Source of the DNA: Paracoccaceae bacterium
GTDB lineage: Bacteria > Pseudomonadota > Alphaproteobacteria > Rhodobacterales > Rhodobacteraceae
Direction: 5' to 3'
Length of the DNA stretch: 8,324 nt
NCBI GenBank assembly: GCA_011523445.1
Contig: WTGT01000116.1
Span: forward strand, 1 to 8,324
Shown: positions 1 to 5,836 of the stretch, in pieces
How positions within the stretch are numbered: the first letter of the stretch is position 1
Layout: every line of letters starts with the position of its first letter
Made by a program: the position numbers and the translations under genes
The notes under the pieces: model-generated
Told to the model about the DNA's origin: nothing
What the model saw: only the letters and a program-made list of their open reading frames with translations
Databases searched by the model: none

Positions 1-2
1 TT

Positions 3-1067
3 TTGAAAAAAAATGTTGGGAATGAGTGGCAAAACTATTTAATAGAGGTTCCCTTTATTATATTTGCTGGTACATTGATTGCTCTGGGAGCATCGATTAA
101 TGCATCACAAGCAGACAAATTAACCCTTTATTGTAGCGCTCAGGAAGATTGGTGCCAGTTGTTGGCACGCAGTTTTGAAGATGCTACCGGCATTGACGTA
201 AATATGACCCGAAAATCTTCTGGTGAAACCTTTGCCCAAATTCGGGCAGAATCCTCAAATCCTAAAGGAGATATCTGGTGGGGCGGAACTGGTGATCCCC
301 ATCTGCAGGCTGCCGAGGAAGGTTTGACCATGGAATATTTGTCACCAATGCGGGACCAACTGCACGATTGGGCAATCAGTCAGGCCGAGAGTTCCGGAAA
401 CCGAACCATCGGAATTTATTCCGGAGCATTGGGATATGGTTATAATTCCGATATTTTGGGAGCCAACAATTTACCGGTTCCGGCATGCTGGAAGGATCTT
501 CTCAAGCCCGAGTACAAGGGTCATGTACAAATGGCCAATCCCAACTCATCGGGAACAGCCTATACCACCCTTGCCTCAATGGTTCAGATTTTTGGTGAAG
601 ATGAAGGATTTGAATTCATGAAGGGCCTTCATAAAAATATCAACCAATATACCAAATCAGGGTCGGCTCCAATCAAGGCTGCAGGGCGTGGTGAGAATAC
701 CATCGGGATCGTTTTTATGCATGATGCCGTCAAGCAGGCAGTATCGGGTTTCCCGATTGTGGTGGTTGCCCCTTGTGAGGGAACAGGTTACGAGATCGGC
801 TCAATGTCGATTATCGATGGTGCACGAAATCTGGATGAAGCAAAAATGTTTTACGATTGGGCATTAAGCACGGATGCACAAAATCTGGCCCTTCAGGTAA
901 ACGCTTTTCAGGTTCCGTCAAATCGTTCATCAGAGACCTCACCGTCTGCACCGGACATGAGTCAGATCCAATTGATAGATTACGACTTCAGGAAATACGG
1001 CTCTTCGGCTGAACGAAAGCGTTTGTTGCAGAAATGGGACGAAGAAGTATCTGTCCTTCCTCAGTGA
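3..1067 (+). CDS. afuA: Periplasmic substrate-binding protein of an AfuABC/FbpABC-type ABC importer
   Basis: This is the periplasmic receptor that should capture the solute and deliver it to the permease encoded next. It has 354 residues, typical for the family. The N terminus looks like a Sec signal peptide: Lys2-Lys3, a hydrophobic stretch at about 17-31, and a possible cleavage after Ala-Ser-Gln-Ala (about residue 37). Bilobed-receptor landmarks include DIWWGGTGDP (90-99), NPNSSGTAY (179-187), an HD pair (His240-Asp241) and EGTGYEIGS (259-267). No adjacent Tyr pair like the FbpA iron ligands is visible. Ser72, His240, Asp241 and Glu264 fall at the spacing I recall for the glucose-6-phosphate ligands of AfuA, so hexose phosphate is at least as likely as Fe(III). 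The usual database label would be iron(III) transporter. The start is TTG at the extreme window edge and no ribosome site can be seen, so the true start may lie upstream. Cys44 and Cys51 could form a disulfide. Confidence 0.88.
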   Translation: MKKNVGNEWQNYLIEVPFIIFAGTLIALGASINASQADKLTLYCSAQEDWCQLLARSFEDATGIDVNMTRKSSGETFAQIRAESSNPKGDIWWGGTGDPHLQAAEEGLTMEYLSPMRDQLHDWAISQAESSGNRTIGIYSGALGYGYNSDILGANNLPVPACWKDLLKPEYKGHVQMANPNSSGTAYTTLASMVQIFGEDEGFEFMKGLHKNINQYTKSGSAPIKAAGRGENTIGIVFMHDAVKQAVSGFPIVVVAPCEGTGYEIGSMSIIDGARNLDEAKMFYDWALSTDAQNLALQVNAFQVPSNRSSETSPSAPDMSQIQLIDYDFRKYGSSAERKRLLQKWDEEVSVLPQ

Positions 1068-1070
1068 CAT

Positions 1071-3287
1071 TTGACATTTGATGTAACCAATCCAACCCGC
1101 CCGGTACTGATCCTCTGGATCATTGTCGGGTGGGTTGGTTATTGCCTCCTCCCCTGGTATGGGATTGAGGATGGTTTTTTCTCCTTTGGATGGGTGTTTG
1201 ATGGCTATCCAATGGATTCAGATTATGCTCCCGCAGCCTTTCTGCTTGTTCAAGGTGAAAAGCTGTGGCTATCACCTGTTTTAATTCTCCTTGCCTTTCC
1301 AATAACCCTTATCGGTCTCAGAAAATCTGACCCGCTTTTTGCCCGGGGATTGATCTTGGTCGGGGGGATTGGATTCTTTTGGCTGTTCGCCCAAGGCTTC
1401 GCAATTGGCATAAGAGGATATAATTTTGCCTGGCTGGAATCCTTGCTTGGTGATCTCGGGGATCGCCAATTCGGAATGGGGTATGGTGCAATGCTTTGTG
1501 CCATTGCATTTTTATTCATGTTTACGCAGGGGCTTGCTGCGCGAGGTACAGTCGGGGGGGATGTTTTTGTAACCGGGGCGATTGGTGGTGTAATTGTAAT
1601 CGTACTGGTTTTTGTTGGCTTTCCTATTGCCAATATGCTTTTCTCAGCTTTCATTGATGATGGCGGAGAGTATTCGATAGGTGTATTTTTTACAAAATTT
1701 TTCGATGACAGGTTATGGGGGTTGGCTTGTTTGTCTGGAGGCAGGTGCGGGGCTGCATGGAATTCGCTATTCCTTGCAATTATAGTAGGATTTACCACCA
1801 CCATGCTTGGTTTGGCCTTTGCCCTTGTTGCTACCCGTTCCAGATTTCGATATCAGCGATCATTGCGTGCCCTGACCGTACTTCCGATTATCACACCACC
1901 TTTTGTAATAGGACTTGCCTTGATCCTGCTGTTTGGCCGATCTGGTACCGTTACGGTATTCATAGCGGACCTGTTTGGTGTACAACCTACCAGGTGGCTT
2001 TACGGTTTGCCTGGTATAATGATCGCACAAACCCTGGCCTATACCCCAATTGCCTTCCTGGTTCTGATAGGTGTTGTTGAAGGAGTGTCTCCGGCAATGG
2101 AGGAAGCAGCACAGACCTTGCGGGCCAATAGCTCCCAGACATTTCAAACTGTCTCCTTGCCACTCATGCGCCCGGGTATAGCCAATGCGTTTTTACTTGG
2201 ATTCATCGAGAGCATGGCAGATTTTGGCAACCCACTGGTTCTGGGTGGGAATTTTGATGTATTGTCAACCGAGATTTTCTTTGCAATCGTTGGGGCACAA
2301 TACGATCAGGGGCGAGCCGCCGTTCTGGCGATAGTTCTGTTATGCTTTACCCTTTCAGCCTTTTATGCCCAACGTGCCTGGTTGGGAAAAAAAAGCTATA
2401 CGACGGTAACAGGCAAGGGAGATGCGGGAATGCATCCCCACCTACCCCGTGGGCTTTCGATATTTGTCATCACAATTGCAGTCGCATGGGCTCTTTTTAC
2501 CCTCGTTGTCTACAGCATGATCGTTTACGGCAGTGTGGTTGAACTCTGGGGGGTAAACAACACGTTGACATTCAAGCACTATATTACAGCCTTTTCGGTC
2601 AGGATTGAGGATTCAGGCATCCGGTGGTCAGGGGCTGCTTGGGACAGTTTCTGGACGACGATTACAATTGCTGGAATAGCTGCCCCCTTGACTGCTGCGG
2701 TGGGAATCGTGACAGCTTATCTGCTTACTCGCAAGAATTTTGCCGGCAAGCAAGCCTTCGAATTCGGAACCATGTTATCCTTTGCCATTCCTGGAACTGT
2801 AATCGGAGTAAGCTATATCCTTGCCTTCAATGTACCACCGATTGAAATAACCGGTACGGGCGTCATTCTTGTGGTAAGTTTCATTTTTCGGAATATGCCG
2901 GTCGGTGTAAGGGCTGGAATTGCATCGATGACGCAATTGGACCAATCACTTGATGAGGCGTCCCTGACGCTAGGTGCAAATAGTTGGCATACATTCCGCA
3001 AGGTTATTTTGCCCCTTCTCAAGCCTGCAATACTTGCAGCACTTATCTACAGTTTTGTCCGTGCCATGACTGCCATCTCGGCGGTAATTTTTCTTGTTTC
3101 GGCAGAATATGATATGGCAACCAGCTATATAATCGGGCGTGTCGAGAACAATGACTATGGTCTTGCCATAGCTTATTCAACAACATTGATCTTTGTCATG
3201 CTGACAGTGGTGGGAATGCTGCAACTTCTCGTTGGAAGAGTACAGATTGGCAGAAGGGCGCTTCAAGGGACTGAGGTGAGGGTATGA
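1071..3287 (+). CDS. afuB: Fused two-domain ABC importer permease (AfuB/FbpB type)
   Basis: This inner-membrane channel subunit works with the upstream receptor and the downstream ATPase. It is 738 residues, longer than the roughly 500-550 of classic FbpB permeases. About five hydrophobic segments (near 10-28, 66-82, 93-115, 136-153, 167-190) precede the first transport domain. The two binding-protein-dependent transport domains span about 228-435 and 525-722. Each has an ATPase-contacting EAA loop: EEAAQTLRA near 344-352 followed by SLPLMRP at 362-368, and DEASLTLGA near 628-636 followed by ILPLLKP at 646-652. I count about 15-16 likely membrane helices. In the first EAA loop the usual Gly is Arg351; the second keeps Gly635. 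The start is TTG, 3 nt after the receptor stop and in the same frame, with no clear Shine-Dalgarno, which suggests translational coupling. No ATG exists in frame near the N terminus. The stop overlaps the ATPase start (ATGA). Confidence 0.9.
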   Translation: MTFDVTNPTRPVLILWIIVGWVGYCLLPWYGIEDGFFSFGWVFDGYPMDSDYAPAAFLLVQGEKLWLSPVLILLAFPITLIGLRKSDPLFARGLILVGGIGFFWLFAQGFAIGIRGYNFAWLESLLGDLGDRQFGMGYGAMLCAIAFLFMFTQGLAARGTVGGDVFVTGAIGGVIVIVLVFVGFPIANMLFSAFIDDGGEYSIGVFFTKFFDDRLWGLACLSGGRCGAAWNSLFLAIIVGFTTTMLGLAFALVATRSRFRYQRSLRALTVLPIITPPFVIGLALILLFGRSGTVTVFIADLFGVQPTRWLYGLPGIMIAQTLAYTPIAFLVLIGVVEGVSPAMEEAAQTLRANSSQTFQTVSLPLMRPGIANAFLLGFIESMADFGNPLVLGGNFDVLSTEIFFAIVGAQYDQGRAAVLAIVLLCFTLSAFYAQRAWLGKKSYTTVTGKGDAGMHPHLPRGLSIFVITIAVAWALFTLVVYSMIVYGSVVELWGVNNTLTFKHYITAFSVRIEDSGIRWSGAAWDSFWTTITIAGIAAPLTAAVGIVTAYLLTRKNFAGKQAFEFGTMLSFAIPGTVIGVSYILAFNVPPIEITGTGVILVVSFIFRNMPVGVRAGIASMTQLDQSLDEASLTLGANSWHTFRKVILPLLKPAILAALIYSFVRAMTAISAVIFLVSAEYDMATSYIIGRVENNDYGLAIAYSTTLIFVMLTVVGMLQLLVGRVQIGRRALQGTEVRV
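3273..3281 (+). promoter_or_regulatory. Shine-Dalgarno of the ABC ATPase gene
   Basis: GAGGTGAGG lies at the 3' end of the permease gene and its first seven bases match the anti-Shine-Dalgarno complement. Spacing from GAGGTGA to the ATG at 3284 is only 4 nt, somewhat short. It supports the ATG at 3284 as the ATPase start and the ATGA overlap arrangement. Confidence 0.65.
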
Positions 3288-4357
3288 ACAACATAAGATT
3301 GGGAAGAAGGGCTGCTCCCGTAAGGTTCGAGGGTGTAACCAAGATTTTTGGCAAGGATATTGTTGCTGTTGACAATATCGATCTGTATATTGAAGCTGGA
3401 AAACTTGTGACACTGTTGGGTCCGTCCGGTTGTGGAAAAACGACAACACTGAGAATGATTGCCGGGCTGGAACTGGCAACTTCAGGTCGCATTCTCATTG
3501 GTGACCAGGATGTCACCCTTTTGCCTGCTACCGAACGGGATGTTACCATGGTCTTCCAATCCTATGCATTGTTTCCCCATATGAATGTCCTTGAAAATGT
3601 CATGTATGGCCTGACCTTTTCCGGTTTTGACAAGGAGGAAGCCAGAGATAGGGCAAATCAGGGCTTGGCCTTACTTGGCCTGGAAGGATTCGGTTCCAGG
3701 TTACCAAGTGAACTTTCGGGAGGTCAACAGCAAAGGGTCGCAGTGGCCAGGGCCTTGGTATTGGAACCACAAGTTCTCCTCTTTGACGAACCACTCTCCA
3801 ATCTTGATGCCAAACTTCGCCGTCAGGTAAGGGAGGATATTCGAGCTATCCAGCAAGATACTGGACTCACGGTCGTATATGTTACTCATGATCAGGAGGA
3901 AGCTCTGGCAGTTTCGGATCAAATTGTCGTGATGCGAAACGCTGCCATTGCCCAAATCGGAACCCCGAGAGAACTCTACGATTCCCCTAACGACAGTTTT
4001 GTTGCCGACTTCATTGGTGAAGCAAATCTGATTTCATGCACGATTACAGAAGTCAAGGATAATGTGGCAACAATCGAGATCGAGGGGTATCATCATCAAT
4101 TACCCTCTCGTGGTCTTAAACCGGGACCCGCGGTTCTCACAGTACGTCCTTCCAGACTGTTGGTGGGCCAGGATACAGGCATACCTGCAACGATTGTCAA
4201 ATCGACCTATGTTGGAGTCAGGATGGAATATACGATAGAAGGTTCCTTTGGGCAGGTATTCATGGTTATGGACGATGTTGATAAACCTCTTAAGGTGGGA
4301 TCCGAGGTTTTGTTGTCGTTCTCCGAAATTGGTCCGGTTCTTCTGCCTTCCGAGTAA
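3284..4357 (+). CDS. afuC: ABC importer ATP-binding protein (AfuC/FbpC/PotA type)
   Basis: This cytoplasmic ATPase energises the importer. All catalytic motifs are intact in 357 residues: Walker A GPSGCGKTT (46-54), Q-loop Gln92 in FQSYALFP, ABC signature LSGGQQQRVA (144-153), Walker B VLLFDEP (164-170) with a D-loop SNLD, and switch His202 in VTHDQEEA. The ATPase core ends near 240. A C-terminal TOBE-like regulatory domain covers about 280-350, typical of the CUT1/FbpC/PotA subfamily. The start overlaps the permease stop by 4 nt (ATGA) and has a good Shine-Dalgarno, so the three subunits are almost surely co-translated. Motifs alone do not reveal the substrate. Spermidine or sugar ATPases have the same architecture, and the assignment here comes from the receptor and permease. 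The operon ends here: the next gene is 376 bp away. Confidence 0.94.
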   Translation: MNNIRLGRRAAPVRFEGVTKIFGKDIVAVDNIDLYIEAGKLVTLLGPSGCGKTTTLRMIAGLELATSGRILIGDQDVTLLPATERDVTMVFQSYALFPHMNVLENVMYGLTFSGFDKEEARDRANQGLALLGLEGFGSRLPSELSGGQQQRVAVARALVLEPQVLLFDEPLSNLDAKLRRQVREDIRAIQQDTGLTVVYVTHDQEEALAVSDQIVVMRNAAIAQIGTPRELYDSPNDSFVADFIGEANLISCTITEVKDNVATIEIEGYHHQLPSRGLKPGPAVLTVRPSRLLVGQDTGIPATIVKSTYVGVRMEYTIEGSFGQVFMVMDDVDKPLKVGSEVLLSFSEIGPVLLPSE

Positions 4358-4406
4358 ATCCTGCAATCAGCAAAAGCATTTTGTTATCATTCAAATAAAT
4401 GCCTGA

Positions 4407-4421
4407 ACTTCCCAAGGAAGT
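4407..4421. terminator. Short perfect hairpin after the importer operon, weak terminator candidate
   Basis: ACTTCC (4407-4412), loop CAA, GGAAGT (4416-4421) form a perfect 6-bp stem about 50 nt after the ATPase stop. The following bases (cattgtt) are only mildly T-rich, so this is a poor intrinsic terminator. It may instead protect the 3' end of the mRNA or have no role. Confidence 0.25.
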
Positions 4422-4521
4422 CATTGTTAGTAATGGATCATAAAATATATCTTCCAGGCCAAGAATATTTGTAAGAAAATTGTGATGATTTGAGAAGGAA
4501 GGTTTCCCTGTTTATAGAGAT

Positions 4522-4550
4522 TTGCAACATTTTCTATTGTACCCGATATT
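4522..4550 (+). promoter_or_regulatory. Candidate distal promoter upstream of cnoX
   Basis: TTGCAA (4522-4527) and GATATT (4545-4550) are separated by 17 bp and each matches four of six sigma-70 consensus bases. Many such matches occur by chance in AT-rich DNA. Its use would give a leader of about 175 nt containing the direct and inverted repeats. Confidence 0.2.
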
Positions 4551-4610
4551 ATTTGTGAACCGAAAAATTGGCTATTTTGAGTGAAAAAATCATAGGCATC
4601 GAAGAATACA

Positions 4611-4649
4611 AATTCCTAATTTGGTCAAAATGAATTTCTAATTTAATCA
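4611..4649. repeat. Imperfect tandem direct repeat, two 17-bp copies with a 22-bp period
   Basis: Copy 1 (4611-4627) AATTCCTAATTTGGTCA and copy 2 (4633-4649) AATTTCTAATTTAATCA agree at 14 of 17 positions. They start 22 bp apart, about two helical turns, so proteins bound to both would face the same side. Low sequence complexity (A/T richness) raises the odds of chance similarity. The location upstream of cnoX suggests an activator or repressor site, but no regulator can be named. Confidence 0.4.
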
Positions 4650-4654
4650 TACTG

Positions 4655-4690
4655 GAAGGTAGTAATTTTTTTTTGAAATCACCTACCTTC
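4655..4690. repeat. Inverted repeat (8-bp arms, 20-nt loop) upstream of cnoX
   Basis: GAAGGTAG (4655-4662) and CTACCTTC (4683-4690) are perfect reverse complements. Two more G-U pairs are possible in RNA (4654/4691 and 4653/4692). The loop contains nine consecutive T residues (4666-4674) and the possible -35 TTGAAA (4673-4678). It could be a two-half-site operator around the promoter or, if transcribed from upstream, a leader hairpin. The long loop and unpaired T-run argue against a classical terminator. Confidence 0.4.
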
Positions 4691-4703
4691 TGCCCCATAT
4701 CTT
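4673..4703 (+). promoter_or_regulatory. Candidate proximal promoter of cnoX
   Basis: TTGAAA (4673-4678, five of six -35 consensus bases) is followed by a weak -10, TATCTT (4698-4703), after a 19-bp spacer. A start near 4710 would leave a short leader with the ribosome site at 4719-4724. The -10 match and spacing are poor, so this is only a candidate. Confidence 0.22.
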
Positions 4704-4718
4704 CATCAACTCATTCGC

Positions 4719-4724
4719 AGGAGA
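4719..4724 (+). promoter_or_regulatory. Shine-Dalgarno of cnoX
   Basis: AGGAGA ends 9 nt before the ATG at 4734. This is a strong, well-spaced ribosome site that fixes the start of the thioredoxin-TPR gene. Confidence 0.75.
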
Positions 4725-4733
4725 AACATATTA

Positions 4734-5630
4734 ATGCTAGATCTCAATAATCCCTCAACTGAGTCATTTGTAAAGGAAGGTTCTACAGAGACCTTCATGG
4801 CGGATGTTGTTGAAGAAAGCAAAACAACCCCTGTATTGGCCTATTTTACGGCTAGCTGGTGTGGTCCATGCAAAACCATGGGACCAATAATCGAAAGTGC
4901 GGTCAACAAGACCAGGGGGAAGATTAAACTCGTACGCTTGGATGTCGATGCCAATCAAAACATTGCTGCTCAGTTGCGAATCCAGTCAATTCCTACAGTA
5001 TATGTCTTTATGGATGGTCAGCCAGTCGATGGATTCACAGGGGCCAAAACGGCTGCCGAGATTGAAAAATTCCTTGCAGAAATTGTCAAGAAAAGCGGTG
5101 GTACCACAGTTGAGGAAATTTTGGAGGAAGCAAATGAATTGTTGGCAAGTGGGGGTGTGGCCGAAGCTTCCCAGATCTTTGCCACTGTTTTGCAGGACTA
5201 TCCTGAAAACCCCATTGCTTATGCCGGGTTGATTTCCTGTCATATTTTTTCGGACAATCTGGATCAGGCCGAAGCCATGCTTCAAGCGGTACCTCCGGCC
5301 ATTGCCAATTCCAGGGAAATCAATGGTGTTCGTTCCAACATTGAACTCAAGCGACAGGCCAAGGCTTCGGGTCCGACCCACCAACTGGCCGAACAGCTCA
5401 GAAACAATCCTGATGATTTGCAGGGAAGGTTTGATTTGGCAATTGCACTCTATTCAAATGATCAAGTGCAGGAAGGCATTGATGAGTTGTTGGAGATTTT
5501 CAGGCGTGATCAGGAATGGAATGACGGAGCAGCCAAGGAACAATTGCTGAAAATATTCAGTTCCTTGAAGCCTGAGGATCCCATTGCTCTCAAGGGCAGA
5601 AGAAAACTTTCCTCGCTGATATTCTCATAG
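4734..5630 (+). CDS. cnoX: Thioredoxin-TPR co-chaperone (CnoX/YbbN family)
   Basis: This is a cytoplasmic chaperedoxin of 298 residues. It has an N-terminal thioredoxin fold (about 15-120) followed by a helical TPR-like region (about 125-298). The active site WCGPC (42-46) follows the AYFTAS strand, and the cis-proline is Pro87 in SIPT. The DVDAN segment (70-74) is also typical. TPR-like helical pairs run about 125-185 and 215-260, and the C-terminal block resembles the TPR domain found in YbbN proteins. Family members bind unfolding proteins and protect their cysteines during oxidative stress. E. coli YbbN has lost the first active-site cysteine, whereas this protein keeps both, so it should also be a working disulfide reductase. 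No signal peptide is visible. The start is fixed by AGGAGA 9 nt upstream. It probably shares a transcript with the Trm112-like gene 12 nt downstream. Confidence 0.92.
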   Translation: MLDLNNPSTESFVKEGSTETFMADVVEESKTTPVLAYFTASWCGPCKTMGPIIESAVNKTRGKIKLVRLDVDANQNIAAQLRIQSIPTVYVFMDGQPVDGFTGAKTAAEIEKFLAEIVKKSGGTTVEEILEEANELLASGGVAEASQIFATVLQDYPENPIAYAGLISCHIFSDNLDQAEAMLQAVPPAIANSREINGVRSNIELKRQAKASGPTHQLAEQLRNNPDDLQGRFDLAIALYSNDQVQEGIDELLEIFRRDQEWNDGAAKEQLLKIFSSLKPEDPIALKGRRKLSSLIFS

Positions 5631-5642
5631 GGTTGATGGAAG

Positions 5643-5825
5643 ATGGAAGAAGAACGCAAATTTGATCGGCACATGTTGGAAATTCTTGTTTGTCCCCTGA
5701 CCCATTGTCAATTGGCTTACGACAAAGAAAAACAGGAATTGATATCCAAGGCTGCCAATCTGGCATACCCAATTCGTGATGGGGTACCCATCATGCTTCC
5801 TGATGAAGCCCGAAAAGTCGAGTAA
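5643..5825 (+). CDS. Trm112-like protein (UPF0434/YcaR family)
   Basis: This small 60-residue protein fits the Trm112/YcaR family: LEILVCPLT (12-20), QELISKAANLAYPIRDGVPIM (31-51) and DEAR (54-57) are the conserved blocks. Eukaryotic and archaeal Trm112 activates RNA and protein methyltransferases; the bacterial role is much less clear. Only Cys17 and Cys22 occur, and the position of the third metal-ligand cysteine seen in YcaR (ELIC) is Ser35, so zinc binding is unlikely. That is usual for alphaproteobacterial members. ATG 5643 is 12 nt after the cnoX stop with only a weak upstream TGGA. An in-frame ATG at 5673 would give a 50-residue product closer to the conserved core but has no better ribosome site. 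Its end faces the hydroxylase gene 11 bp away. Confidence 0.88.
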   Translation: MEEERKFDRHMLEILVCPLTHCQLAYDKEKQELISKAANLAYPIRDGVPIMLPDEARKVE

Positions 5826-5836
5826 ATCCTTAAACC

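Larger units (their letters stand above)
4358..4733. other. AT-rich intergenic region between the importer operon and cnoX
   Basis: I see no credible gene in these 376 bp. A 14-codon frame from ATG 4399 has no Shine-Dalgarno. The 5' part carries two weak hairpins that may help end the importer transcript: CAAAA-GCA-TTTTG (4371-4383) and a perfect 6-bp stem (4407-4421). Neither is GC-rich with a T-run, so no strong intrinsic terminator is evident. The 3' part carries a direct repeat (4611-4649), a 9-T run (4666-4674) inside a long-loop inverted repeat (4655-4690), and possible promoters, and is probably the control region of cnoX. Confidence 0.7.

Noticed and set aside
1250..1804. Long open frame on the - strand inside the permease gene (184 codons)
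   Set aside because: It lies antisense to strongly conserved transporter sequence, is Pro/Ser/Lys-rich without recognisable domains, and is best explained as a shadow of the membrane-protein codons.
4399..4443. 14-codon frame MPELPKEVIVSNGS in the spacer as a leader peptide
   Set aside because: No Shine-Dalgarno precedes it, it overlaps a hairpin, and it has no regulatory codon run such as repeated His or Trp codons.
4351..5830. Shared 12-mer CGAGTAAATCCT at the ends of the ATPase gene (4351-4362) and the Trm112-like gene (5819-5830)
   Set aside because: A 12-base match between two places is expected about once or twice by chance in a window this size, and nothing flanking the copies is shared.
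5795..5836. Bidirectional terminator between the convergent Trm112-like and ubiH genes
   Set aside because: Only a 5-bp stem (GCTTC/GAAGC, 5795-5809) inside the coding end and a 3-bp stem follow, with no T-run on either strand. How these transcripts end is not visible.
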